Shown here piece by piece: positions 9,355 to 16,708 of a stretch of 64,000 nucleotides of DNA. This DNA comes from Bradyrhizobium sp. OK095. Its GTDB lineage: Bacteria > Pseudomonadota > Alphaproteobacteria > Rhizobiales > Xanthobacteraceae. Both the position numbers and the translations under genes were made by a program. The stretch lies in contig NZ_FOBX01000006.1 of NCBI RefSeq assembly GCF_900109945.1, positions 393,634 through 457,633 of the forward strand. Reading direction: 5' to 3'. The stretch's first letter is position 1. The number at the start of each line of letters is the position of its first letter. Under the pieces are notes generated by a model. It saw nothing but the letters and a program-made list of their open reading frames with translations. It did not search any database and was not told the origin of the DNA.

Positions 9355-9735
9355 TCACCCTTTTGTCGTGCCGAACCCGTCAGCCGGCACGTAAAGCATG
9401 ACCGGGCGGATTTCATAGACCGCCGACGGATTGACCTGACGCAGCTTTCGCGCCGCCTCGATGGCCTCTTCCTCCGTGTCGTAGTCCACCAGATGGAAGC
9501 CGAGAAGCTGCTCCTTGGTCTCGGCAAACGGGCCGTCCAGCACGACGCCCGCGCCCGGGCCGCGCAGGGTGTGCGCCTTTCGGGTGCCATCTAGACGAGC
9601 GGCCGGCCCAAGATGTCCGCTTGCCCTCAAGGGCGCCTGAACCTCGATGACTTTGGCCACGACCGCGGCGTCCTGCTCCGGTGTCCAGGACAAGATCTCG
9701 TCTTCCACATGGTAGGCCAGGATGGCGTAAAGCAT
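9355..9735 (-). CDS. YciI-like (YCII/DGPF domain) protein
   Basis: This 126-aa protein carries the DGPF signature (VVLDGPFAETKEQLLGFHLV), preceded by MLYAILAYHVEDE and followed by EEAIEAARKL and the IRPVM C-terminal strand. The ATG at 9735 sits 5 bases after GAGG; a GTG two codons earlier would clash with that site. DGPF proteins are often encoded beside ECF sigma factors (SigJ-type), but none adjoins here. The biochemical role of the family is not settled. Confidence 0.9.
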   Translation of the reverse strand: MLYAILAYHVEDEILSWTPEQDAAVVAKVIEVQAPLRASGHLGPAARLDGTRKAHTLRGPGAGVVLDGPFAETKEQLLGFHLVDYDTEEEAIEAARKLRQVNPSAVYEIRPVMLYVPADGFGTTKG

Positions 9736-9937
9736 CGTCACCTCGTTTGTTTTCGCTGCCCGGGTCCGAAGGACGTATCACCGCGGCCCGCGCCGACAAC
9801 CCCCTCCGCAAAATATTGCGTCGTGCGGCTCTCGACGAAACCATCCTGAAACCCGATTGCGGCCCGTCGGCGTGAACGCCGCCTGAAGCCGACGCGACTG
9901 ATGACCACTAAGAAGGCTGAAGAATTCGGAGGCTTCC

Positions 9938-10123
9938 ATGTCGGGTCACACCATCAAGATCATCTGCGACGCGGGACGGGCGGCACAATCCGAGCCGGTC
10001 GACTTGCATGACCAGGGCGGTCATCACCGCTATTACGGCAGCTCGGCCGAGAACGGCGGCGAGCGCATTGTCGAGAGCCGGCGCGGAAAACGGCCGCGCG
10101 CGCTCAATGTCTGCGGCTTCTGA
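9938..10123 (+). CDS. Small hypothetical protein
   Basis: This 61-codon ORF is preceded by GGAGG with a 5-base spacer, the best ribosome site in the local intergenic space. The product is hydrophilic, with no membrane segment or known domain (GGHHRYYGSS, basic C-terminal half RRGKRPRALNVCGF). It is not recognised. Its support is the strong ribosome site and protein-like composition. Confidence 0.5.
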   Translation: MSGHTIKIICDAGRAAQSEPVDLHDQGGHHRYYGSSAENGGERIVESRRGKRPRALNVCGF

Positions 10124-10149
10124 AGCCCCCGGCGAGACTGTCTTTCACC

Positions 10150-10353
10150 ATGGACGTCCTGCAAATATCGATCGCCGCGCTGCCGTTCCTGCTGTCGCTC
10201 GTGAGCCGGAGCAGCAAGGCGATCGCGCCGTGCCTGCTCGCGAGCATCTTCACCGTGCTCCTCGGCGAGGAGCCTCACCGGGCAGTCGTTGCCTGGTGCG
10301 TCGGCGTGCTGATCGCCGCTGTAGCGTTACGTGAACGGCTTCGCACGATCTAA
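10150..10353 (+). CDS. Small hypothetical membrane protein
   Basis: A 67-codon ORF begins 26 bases after the previous small ORF. The product has two hydrophobic segments (roughly residues 3-18 and 46-60, AVVAWCVGVLIAAVALRE). The ribosome site is weak. Its stop codon lies in the first bases of the palindromic repeat that follows. The function is unknown; it may be co-transcribed with the preceding ORF. Confidence 0.45.
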   Translation: MDVLQISIAALPFLLSLVSRSSKAIAPCLLASIFTVLLGEEPHRAVVAWCVGVLIAAVALRERLRTI

Positions 10354-10453
10354 AGCGCGATGAGATTGGGATGAATCGTCATCGCGCTTCAGGTTATTGT
10401 TTGAGCATGATCCTTTCGGAAAACCGCTTCACACTTTTCCGGATCATGCTCTA
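10351..10453. repeat. Interspersed double-hairpin intergenic repeat, copy 1
   Basis: The element has two arms. The first is an inverted repeat AAAGCGCGATGA...TCATCGCGCTT. The second is GCATGATCC...GGAAAA...TTTTCCGGATCATGC. A nearly identical copy lies in inverse orientation at 29399-29500 (about nine positions in ten alike by eye). Such elements are common between rhizobial genes. Because it follows the stop codon of the upstream ORF, it may also act as a transcript end or mRNA stabiliser. Confidence 0.85.
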
Positions 10454-10465
10454 GGCCCGGCGCCG

Positions 10466-11179
10466 TCACGGCGTGCTCAGCACCTGCTTGACGAGGGCCT
10501 CGCGCAGCGTCGCCAATTCGCCGCTCGCCTCCATCTGCGCGATCACCTTGCCGACCTTCGGCACCAGGTCGCGATGACGCTCGTGCAGATAGTGGTAGAT
10601 GTGGATGCGCTCGAGTGGCGGTGAGAGCGGGTGGATCCTGGCCTGCAGATTGAGCTTCCGCACCGCGACCAGCCCGCTGAAGAGGTCGGTGACCATCAAT
10701 TCGAAACGGTCGGCGTCGAGCATCTTGACCATGCTCTCGAGGTTCGTGGTCGCCGTGACCTCAGCCATGCCGCGCGTACCGGCTTCCGAGGAGCCGACGC
10801 CGCGGACGATGCCGATGCTGTAGTCGCGAATCGAATTCCAGCCGGCGACGTCGAAATGCAGCTTCGTCGTGAACACCGTGGGCTCGATGTAGTTGATCGC
10901 CGGGGTGACCTGGACCAGCGTCGGGTAGTCGCGGGACAGCGTTCCGATCCGCTGGATCTCGCCGTCGACCTCGCCGGCGCTCGACAGCGCCAGGGCCCGC
11001 TTGCCGGGGACGTCCTCGAATTCGAGCTTGATGTCGAGCTTGGCGTAGACCGCTCGCAGCATCTCGCCGCCGACATATTGATCGGGGATGTCGGCGATGC
11101 GCGCCAGCCTGATCAGCTCCTGCGCCTGCGATGGAGCAGCTAGCAGCAACGACAGGCAGGCGACGGCTATCCGCCACAT
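10466..11179 (-). CDS. Periplasmic substrate-binding-like protein
   Basis: This 237-aa protein has a signal peptide (MWRIAVACLSLLLAAPSQAQ) and an extracellular solute-binding (family 3-like) fold, with ELIRLARIADIPDQYVGGEM at the start and a helical C-terminus (LREALVKQVLS). The start at 11179 is 7 bases after AAGGAG; longer upstream frames are unlikely. No permease or ATPase is adjacent. It is divergent from a hybrid sensor kinase, so it may be a sensory binding protein for that kinase rather than a transport component. The ligand is unknown. Confidence 0.8.
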   Translation of the reverse strand: MWRIAVACLSLLLAAPSQAQELIRLARIADIPDQYVGGEMLRAVYAKLDIKLEFEDVPGKRALALSSAGEVDGEIQRIGTLSRDYPTLVQVTPAINYIEPTVFTTKLHFDVAGWNSIRDYSIGIVRGVGSSEAGTRGMAEVTATTNLESMVKMLDADRFELMVTDLFSGLVAVRKLNLQARIHPLSPPLERIHIYHYLHERHRDLVPKVGKVIAQMEASGELATLREALVKQVLSTP

Positions 11180-11505
11180 CACGCGTCTCCTTGATCGTGC
11201 ATTGCTACCACTGGATTCGAAAGACCCGCGCGATCTACCGTGGGTGGCGTCTGCGCGACGGCTGCAACTGCCATCGCATCGCCGGCGATGCAGGCGGCCC
11301 CAGACTTTAACCGATGTCATTCTAGCACGCGAAGTGATAGTTTATGCGAGAATCCTGCTGCTGGGCGCAAGATATGACCCCGCCGACCTCAAGCCGCCCA
11401 TGGGCCGGCAGGATCACCGCGCACACCGCGTGAAGGGAGAATCTATCGAATGCTCGCGGCTGCGGCCGGCCGGAGCAGGGTGCCGCCATTCCGGGGAGGT
11501 GGTGC
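11180..11505. other. Divergent promoter region, no gene seen
   Basis: These 326 bases separate the start of the leftward binding-protein gene from that of the rightward sensor kinase. The stretch 11310-11380 is relatively AT-rich and probably holds promoters. No credible ORF or RNA was found. Confidence 0.5.
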
Positions 11506-13917
11506 ATGGGCAACTCAGGCGATCAGGAGTCCGAGCGCAGCCGCGCCGTTGTCCCTGCGGTCGCGAAGCAGGATGTGAGCGGGATCGGCGCAGCACTTGC
11601 GCCGGCGATGTTAGGGACGCTGTTGTCGCGGATTTTCAATTGGTCACGCAGCGGCGTCGGGCCGCGCCTCCTGGCCGCGGTGCTGTTGTTCTCTTCGATC
11701 GTCACGCTGGTGTTGACCGGGCTTCAGCTCTATCTCGATTACGACCGCGAGGTCGGGGTCATCGAGACCCGGCTCGACGAGATCGGCCGCAGCACCACCG
11801 GCAGCCTCGGCGAGAGCCTGTGGAATCTCGATCAGCACCAGCTCAAGCTCCAGCTCGACGGCATCCTGCGGCTGCCCGACATCCGCGCCGCCGCGGTGCG
11901 CGAGATCGCCGATCGCCCCAATCCGATCCGTGTCGCGGTCGGCGAGCCGGGTGCCCGATCGATCGTGACGCGCGACTATCCGCTGAACACCACCGTGCAG
12001 GGGGTGGCGCGCACGATCGGCGTGCTCCATGTCGAGGCGACGCTGAGCCAAGTCTATCAGCAATTGCTGAACCGCGCCCTGGTCATTCTGGCGAGCCAGG
12101 CTGCGAAGACGTTTCTGGTCTCGCTGTTCATCATCTACATGTTCCATCTGCTGGTGACACGGCACCTGGTTGCCATCGCCGACTTCGTCGGCAAATACAG
12201 CCTGACGCGGCCGCCGCCGCCTTTGCACCTGGAGCGCCGGCCGCCCTACGATCCCGACGAGCTGGACAAGGTGATCGTCGCCTTCAACGCCATGTGCGGC
12301 AATCTCGAACGCGCCTATGGCGAGCTGCGCGAGGCCAATGCCAGTCTCGAGCGCGACCTCAAGATCCGGCGCCGCGCCGAGGACGACGCGCGTGCGAGCG
12401 AGCAGCGCTTTCGCGATTATGCTGAGACCGCGTCCGATTGGTTCTGGGAAACCGGGCCGGATCACGTGTTCACCTATGTTTCGGAACGGATCGACGCCTT
12501 CGGCATGGACCGGGCGAGCATCATCGGCCGGCGGCGTTTCGACACTGCGCTCGATCGCGAGTCCGAAGCGGAGAAATGGCGCGAGCATGTTGCGATGCTG
12601 GATCGCCACGAGCCGTTCCGCAAGTTCGAGTATCACCGCCCTGACGTCTCCGGCCGCGTGCGCCATTTTAGCGTCAACGGCCAGCCGGTGTTCGCTGCGG
12701 ACGGACGCTTCATGGGTTATCGGGGCTCGGCCACGGACTTCACCGAGCAGCACGAGACCGAGGAACGGCTGCGCCAATCCCAGAAGATGGACGCGATCGG
12801 CCATCTGACCGGCGGCGTCGCGCACGACTTCAACAACGTGCTCACCGTCATCACCGGGACCATCGAGATCATCCAGGAAGGGCTCGCGGACAGGCCTCAA
12901 TACGCCGCGATCGCGCAGCTGATCGACGATGCAGCCGCGCGCGGCGCCGAAATCACCTCGCAGCTCCTGACCTTCGCGCGCCGCCAGCCGCTGGAGCCGC
13001 GCGAGATCGACGTCAACGCGCTCGTGGTCGAGACGGCGAAGCTGCTGAGGCCGATCCTGGGCGAGCATATCGAGATCGTGACCCGGCTCGCGGACGACGC
13101 CTGGTCCGCGATGGCGGATCCCTCGCAGCTCTCCTCCGCGATCGTCAATCTCGCCGTCAATGCGCGCGATGCGATGCCGGGCGGCGGCAGGCTGACGCTC
13201 GAGACCGCGAACCGGGAGCTCGACGGCCTGCGCAGCGTCGCCGACGGCGATGTCGTGCGCGGCGCGTTCGTGATGGTCGCGGTCACCGACACCGGTCACG
13301 GCATTCCCGCCGACATCTGCGATCGCGTGTTCGAGCCGTTCTTCACCACCAAGGGGGTGGGACGCGGCACCGGGCTCGGGCTCAGCATGGTCTACGGCTT
13401 TGCCCGCCAGACCGGCGGCACCGTGGCGATCGAGAGCGAGGAGGGACGCGGCACGGTGATGCGATTGTTCCTGCCGCGGTCGAAGGGCGAGGTGCCGGCC
13501 AGACCGGCCGTGGTCCAGGCGCCCGCCACGGTGCGCGGGCACGAGACCATTCTGGTGGTCGAGGACGATCCGCTGGTGCAGGGCTATGTCGTCGCCCAGC
13601 TCGGCAGCCTGGGCTATCGCACGCTGGTGGCCGGCGACGGCGCAGCCGCGCTCGCGCTGGTCGATCAGGGCGCCAAATTCGATCTGCTGTTCACCGACCT
13701 CATCATGCCCGGCGGCATGAACGGGCGGGAATTGGCCGAAGCCGTCCGGCTCCGCCGGCCGGGGGCGAGGGTGCTCTACACGTCCGGCTATACCGACGAC
13801 ACCATCGTTCACGAAGGGCATCTCGACCCCGGGGTGGCGCTGCTGTGCAAGCCATACCGGAAGGCAGAGCTGTCGGAGAAGATTCGCGAGGTGCTCGCAG
13901 GCGAGCCGTCCGCGTGA
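11506..13917 (+). CDS. Hybrid sensor histidine kinase/response regulator
   Basis: This 803-aa membrane protein has TM1 at about residues 52-75 (PRLLAAVLLFSSIVTLVLTG), a periplasmic domain rich in ETRLDEIGRSTTG-type helices, TM2 near 200, and a HAMP-like/coiled region. A PAS domain follows (~300-420), then HisKA with phospho-accepting His440 in GGVAHDFNNVL, and HATPase with NARDAMPGGG, DTGHGIP and GTGLGLSMVYG. The C-terminal receiver has its phospho-acceptor Asp731 in LLFTDLIMPGG. The kinase core is of the HDFNN type common in alphaproteobacteria. No separate output regulator is adjacent. The divergent periplasmic binding protein suggests a shared signal. Confidence 0.93.
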   Translation: MGNSGDQESERSRAVVPAVAKQDVSGIGAALAPAMLGTLLSRIFNWSRSGVGPRLLAAVLLFSSIVTLVLTGLQLYLDYDREVGVIETRLDEIGRSTTGSLGESLWNLDQHQLKLQLDGILRLPDIRAAAVREIADRPNPIRVAVGEPGARSIVTRDYPLNTTVQGVARTIGVLHVEATLSQVYQQLLNRALVILASQAAKTFLVSLFIIYMFHLLVTRHLVAIADFVGKYSLTRPPPPLHLERRPPYDPDELDKVIVAFNAMCGNLERAYGELREANASLERDLKIRRRAEDDARASEQRFRDYAETASDWFWETGPDHVFTYVSERIDAFGMDRASIIGRRRFDTALDRESEAEKWREHVAMLDRHEPFRKFEYHRPDVSGRVRHFSVNGQPVFAADGRFMGYRGSATDFTEQHETEERLRQSQKMDAIGHLTGGVAHDFNNVLTVITGTIEIIQEGLADRPQYAAIAQLIDDAAARGAEITSQLLTFARRQPLEPREIDVNALVVETAKLLRPILGEHIEIVTRLADDAWSAMADPSQLSSAIVNLAVNARDAMPGGGRLTLETANRELDGLRSVADGDVVRGAFVMVAVTDTGHGIPADICDRVFEPFFTTKGVGRGTGLGLSMVYGFARQTGGTVAIESEEGRGTVMRLFLPRSKGEVPARPAVVQAPATVRGHETILVVEDDPLVQGYVVAQLGSLGYRTLVAGDGAAALALVDQGAKFDLLFTDLIMPGGMNGRELAEAVRLRRPGARVLYTSGYTDDTIVHEGHLDPGVALLCKPYRKAELSEKIREVLAGEPSA

Positions 13918-13935
13918 GCTTCGTCCCAATGAAAA

Positions 13936-13970
13936 GGCGCGGCGGGGAGGCCCCGTCGCGCCCGATTTCT
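13936..13970 (+). terminator. Intrinsic terminator after the sensor kinase
   Basis: A 12-bp GC-rich stem (GGCGCGGCGGGG paired with CCCCGTCGCGCC, one G-U pair) has a 3-base loop and is followed by CGATTTCT. The T-run is short, so termination may be partial. Confidence 0.7.
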
Positions 13971-14407
13971 TGCTCGCTGGTCCAGGGCTGAGAGCGCCCC
14001 AAATGCCAAGCCCGTTTCAAAGCTTAGCGGGCGATCCCAGCGAGGTGACAGCGCTTGGTAAGAGACACTGGAACAGATGATCAAGCGCGAAAACCGCTAT
14101 TGCAGAAGGGGTTTTGTTGATGGTGCGGTGCGTTCGGGCGCAGGTCGGGCGCAGGTGTTTAACTTGTTGGATTTGTTGGATTATCGGGTAAGCAGGTGTG
14201 CGTTGGTTCTTCTTCATTGCCAGCAAGTTCAATGGGTTGGGCGGGCTGGCTGATTGTCGGGCGCTCATCGGGCGAGGGGACAAGTCACGAAAACTCTGGG
14301 TTGTTCATGGATTCCCCCGCATGATCGCGCTTTCGGACGCAAGTTGCGCAATGTTTGACTTTTTTCAGTTTCGATGATTAGGCAACTTTCGGTAGTCACG
14401 TTACGAT
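13971..14407. other. Gap at left edge of low-GC island, no gene seen
   Basis: The stretch is low in coding signal and shows short direct duplications: a GGGCGCAGGT unit twice near 14135-14156 and a TTGTTGGATT-like unit twice near 14163-14182. GC falls visibly from about 14280 onward. It is a plausible left boundary of an acquired segment and holds the promoter for the ORF at 14408. Confidence 0.45.
14135..14156 (+). repeat. Possible left flanking repeat of the methyltransferase island
   Basis: This is a tandem of the unit CGGGCGCA(GG)T. An 18-of-22 match in the same orientation lies at 16397-16418, on the other side of the low-GC segment. It is compatible with a decayed attachment site but short and GC-rich enough to arise by chance. 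Confidence 0.3.
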
Positions 14408-15172
14408 ATGGCGCGTAAGGGGTTTTCCGTGGTTAGTTTGAACATAAGTGACAAGCTAATTCCGCCTGAGCAGTCCATTGAAGGTCTTGAGGGAGACGAG
14501 CTCAAAGAGGCAATTAAGGATTGGTTTCTCTCGAACTTCGAGGACCCGGCCGAGTCCACGCCGTATGAAAGTCGCGAGGGAGGATATCAGTACATTTGGG
14601 GCGGCCCTTATGATGCTCGGGAACAGATTGAGGGCTACTTCGGTGATGCGATCCCTGAAGAGATCGTTGAAGCTGTAGTCCAAGACCTAGAAAACGATGT
14701 GGTGGACTGGGCTCCGCACGGCAACCGCATCTACGACGAAGACCCGCCGGAAGATGACTACGCCAATCTGCAGCGAAGCCTGGATATTTTGGAAGAACGT
14801 CTCGCTGAGGTGCGATCCGTCTCTCCGGCAATCGGCGACAACAATCCCCCTGAATCCATTGGAGTGCCGCCATATACGAGCGACGATGAGGGAGAAATCC
14901 GACAACTGATCAAGTTGCTTCGGGAGCCTGAACCAGTGCTGTCGCAAAACGCTGACAACATCTTGCAAGCAGCGACGCTGTTCAGAACGCGCGGTGAAAA
15001 AATTCGAGATTTCTTCACAGCGCAGGGAAAGAAGTTTGCCGATGGCTTTTCTGGACAAATGGGAAAGCGAGCCGCTGATGCTATTTGGTTAGGTCTCGCT
15101 GCGGCATTGCTTGGAGCATATAATGCGGTTTGGTCGTTGTTGTCCCACGCGATGTCTAACCCACCGTTCTAG
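14408..15172 (+). CDS. Unrecognised protein with C-terminal membrane anchor
   Basis: This 254-aa protein is not confidently recognised. The acidic N-terminal domain (residues ~20-110) contains NFEDPAESTPYESREGGYQY and GPYDAREQIEGYFG, then IPEEIVEAVVQDLENDVVDW. A linker with GDNNPPESIG leads to a helical segment and a hydrophobic stretch near residues 224-246 (AIWLGLAAALLGAYNAVWSL). The ESxEGGYQY...GPYDAREE-style block resembles N-terminal domains I recall next to HEPN/RES-type toxin modules, but that is only a recollection. GC is lower than in the neighbours. It lies upstream of the DNA methyltransferase, so a phage or defence origin is plausible. Confidence 0.75.
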   Translation: MARKGFSVVSLNISDKLIPPEQSIEGLEGDELKEAIKDWFLSNFEDPAESTPYESREGGYQYIWGGPYDAREQIEGYFGDAIPEEIVEAVVQDLENDVVDWAPHGNRIYDEDPPEDDYANLQRSLDILEERLAEVRSVSPAIGDNNPPESIGVPPYTSDDEGEIRQLIKLLREPEPVLSQNADNILQAATLFRTRGEKIRDFFTAQGKKFADGFSGQMGKRAADAIWLGLAAALLGAYNAVWSLLSHAMSNPPF

Positions 15173-15315
15173 CCGCCATGACTAGATGAGCACGTTGACC
15201 AGCCGATCTCGGCGTCGCAATCACGCAACATCATCGCTTCACACGTAAAGCCACAACATACGTGACTCAAATACGAGTAAAATCTCACCATCAAATATTT
15301 TTCTAAGGTGAGGTA

Positions 15316-16077
15316 ATGAATGAGTTGGCTCTTTTCGCGGGCGCTGGTGGAGGAATACTCGGAGGACATTTGCTCGGATGGCGTACCATTTGCGCAGTCG
15401 AGTGGGAGCCATACGCAGCAAGCGTACTTGCCGCCCGACAAAATGACGGCTTTCTCCCGCCTTTCCCAATCTGGGATGATGTTCAAACCTTTGACGGGCG
15501 ACCATGGCGCGGAATTGTTGACGTCGTTTCTGGCGGCTTTCCCTGCCAAGACATCAGTGGCGCTGGGAAAGCTGCCGGAATTGAGGGAGATCGCTCTGGC
15601 ATGTGGAAACACATGGCGCGGATTATTGGCGAAGTTCGACCCAGACACGTCTTTGTGGAAAACAGCCCAAGGCTCCTTACTCGGGGGCTCGACCGAGTTC
15701 TCAGTGATCTGGCCTCGCTCGGGTATGACTGTCGATGGACAGTGCTGGGCGCTTACGATGTCGGAGCGCCCCACCTCCGCGAGAGGATCTGGCTTGTGGC
15801 CAACGATGACCGCGAACGACTGCAAGCCAGCCGGCAAAGTGGAGGTGATGGAGTATCGCCAAAAGAACTGTCGAACGACCGTGATGAGATTACGGTCGGC
15901 GGCCACAGAACCACATCAGATTGGCCTGGCACTGAACCCAACGTGGATAGAGTGGTTCATGGGGTGGCCTTTAGGGTGGACCGGCTTAGGAGCCTTGGAA
16001 ATGGACAAGTTCCTCAAGTGGCAGCGGCAGCATGGCATCTTCTTCACGCCAACGACAATGAACGCGGAAAACGATAA
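15316..16077 (+). CDS. Phage-type DNA cytosine-5 methyltransferase
   Basis: This 253-aa enzyme would methylate C5 of cytosine in DNA using S-adenosylmethionine. Motif I is LALFAGAGGG (residues 4-13), and motif IV with the catalytic Cys77 is GGFPCQDIS. Motif VI is ENS (115-117), motif VIII-like is HLRERIW (153-159), and motif X is SLGNGQVP (227-233). The span between motifs VIII and X is very short, so the target-recognition domain is minimal, as in compact phage enzymes. The ATG at 15316 follows AAGG by 7 bases. No restriction endonuclease gene is evident nearby, so it appears to be an orphan. Almost the whole gene is overlapped in the +1 frame by another long ORF starting 4 bases later. Confidence 0.93.
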   Translation: MNELALFAGAGGGILGGHLLGWRTICAVEWEPYAASVLAARQNDGFLPPFPIWDDVQTFDGRPWRGIVDVVSGGFPCQDISGAGKAAGIEGDRSGMWKHMARIIGEVRPRHVFVENSPRLLTRGLDRVLSDLASLGYDCRWTVLGAYDVGAPHLRERIWLVANDDRERLQASRQSGGDGVSPKELSNDRDEITVGGHRTTSDWPGTEPNVDRVVHGVAFRVDRLRSLGNGQVPQVAAAAWHLLHANDNERGKR

Positions 16078-16108
16078 TTTACCTAAGGCATCCAACGACA
16101 ACATTTAG
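15320..16108 (+). CDS. Overlapping +1-frame ORF within the methyltransferase gene, probably a real protein
   Basis: The frame is open for 262 codons, starting 4 bases after the methyltransferase start and ending 31 bases beyond its stop. GAGG lies 6 bases before this ATG, separate from the AAGG serving the first ATG. The protein reads as structured rather than random: MSWLFSRALVEEYSED at the start, TAFSRLSQSGMMFKPLT, then AKFDPDTSLWKTAQGSLLG, GLWPTMTAND and, near the end, LNPTWIEWFMGWPLGWT with MDKFLKWQRQHG. I associate these blocks with a recurrent phage/metagenomic protein family (memory, unverified). The role is unknown. The alternative is a chance frame shaped by the methyltransferase codons. 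Confidence 0.6.
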   Translation: MSWLFSRALVEEYSEDICSDGVPFAQSSGSHTQQAYLPPDKMTAFSRLSQSGMMFKPLTGDHGAELLTSFLAAFPAKTSVALGKLPELREIALACGNTWRGLLAKFDPDTSLWKTAQGSLLGGSTEFSVIWPRSGMTVDGQCWALTMSERPTSARGSGLWPTMTANDCKPAGKVEVMEYRQKNCRTTVMRLRSAATEPHQIGLALNPTWIEWFMGWPLGWTGLGALEMDKFLKWQRQHGIFFTPTTMNAENDNLPKASNDNI

Positions 16109-16132
16109 CAGTAGTGACCTTATCCTTGCCTC

Positions 16133-16315
16133 ATGATCCTCTTCCTCAAGTCTTCCGCTGATACAGACCAGCTGCTTCCGCTACCTGAGAAGCTGCGGCG
16201 TATTTTCATGCTGCGCGTGAAGGAGGCGAAGACCGATGAGGATAGGGCTCGAGCGCAGCGCGACCTGGAGAAACTGACCTCCAAGACGCCAGCAGAGCAG
16301 GGCGTAGCCACATAA
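16133..16315 (+). CDS. Small hypothetical protein at end of island
   Basis: This 60-codon ORF encodes a product with a charged helical C-terminal half (RVKEAKTDEDRARAQRDLEK). The ribosome site is poor. It ends 2 bases before a strong hairpin, which supports it being a transcribed unit. The function is unknown; it may be the last gene of the methyltransferase transcript. Confidence 0.45.
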   Translation: MILFLKSSADTDQLLPLPEKLRRIFMLRVKEAKTDEDRARAQRDLEKLTSKTPAEQGVAT

Positions 16316-16317
16316 AA

Positions 16318-16345
16318 ACGCCGCGCAGATCCCTCCGCGCGGCGT
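16318..16345 (+). terminator. Hairpin terminating the island transcript
   Basis: Nine-bp stem ACGCCGCGC / GCGCGGCGT with a 10-base loop, directly after the stop of the small ORF. It is followed by a second small hairpin (CCAC...GTGG) and CTTTTG. Confidence 0.6.
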
Positions 16346-16396
16346 CCACTTCTTGTGGCTTTTGCGGTCTGCGCCCTAAAATTCCGCTCCGATTTC

Positions 16397-16418
16397 TCGG
16401 GCGCACCTCGGGCGCACT
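16397..16418 (+). repeat. Possible right flanking repeat of the methyltransferase island
   Basis: Tandem GGGCGCAC units match the 14135-14156 repeat at 18 of 22 positions in the same orientation. The interval between the copies (about 2.2 kb) contains all the low-GC genes. Confidence 0.3.
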
Positions 16419-16458
16419 TTTTTTCCGAAAAAGCCGGTCACCGTGAACTCACGGCCCG

Positions 16459-16521
16459 TTATTGGCTGTCTCCGAGGAGAAAACCAGTGTGAAGCCGTGA
16501 ATTGCCGTGACTTTGTCGCAC
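16459..16521 (-). other. Candidate 20-codon leader peptide with an ideal Shine-Dalgarno
   Basis: On the minus strand AAAGGAGGTGATCC, complementary to the 16S rRNA 3' end over its full length, lies 7 bases (counted from GGAGG) before a GTG that opens a 20-codon frame ending in TAA at 16459. Such a perfect anti-rRNA match is rare. It could be a highly translated micro-ORF, or a fragment of the 16S 3' end captured by chance. Confidence 0.25.
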
Positions 16522-16708
16522 TGGATCACCTCCTTTCGTTGGTTGCGGAAGACCTCAATATAGGCCGGGACGCCGCCGCTGTTAAGGGGGAGGGCGGGAA
16601 GAAGCGGAACCCAGCCCGTGCGCAAGGGCCGGAAAGCCACTGAACGCCCAAGATGCCCTCCTTGGGGCAGTTGAGACCGCCGCCGGGCCGTGTTAGGGAG
16701 CCCCACAC

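Larger units (their letters stand above)
16346..16708. other. Gap between island and tRNA-Gly
   Basis: This region contains the second copy of the GGGCGCAC-type tandem (16397-16418), a T-run (16418-16424) and a short perfect match to the 3' end of 16S rRNA (16521-16538). No convincing standard gene is present. It may carry the right end of an acquired element next to the tRNA. Confidence 0.4.

Noticed and set aside
11644..13929. 761-codon minus-strand frame opposite the sensor kinase
   Set aside because: Antisense shadow of the kinase gene; no domain, and the kinase motifs on the plus strand are complete.
15169..15906. 245-codon minus-strand frame opposite the methyltransferase
   Set aside because: No recognisable domain and no good ribosome site; unlike the +1 frame it does not show conserved-looking blocks.
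16521..16538. Possible 16S rRNA gene fragment
   Set aside because: Only 18 bases match the 3' terminus; no adjoining 16S helix 45 or spacer sequence, so it is not annotated as rRNA.
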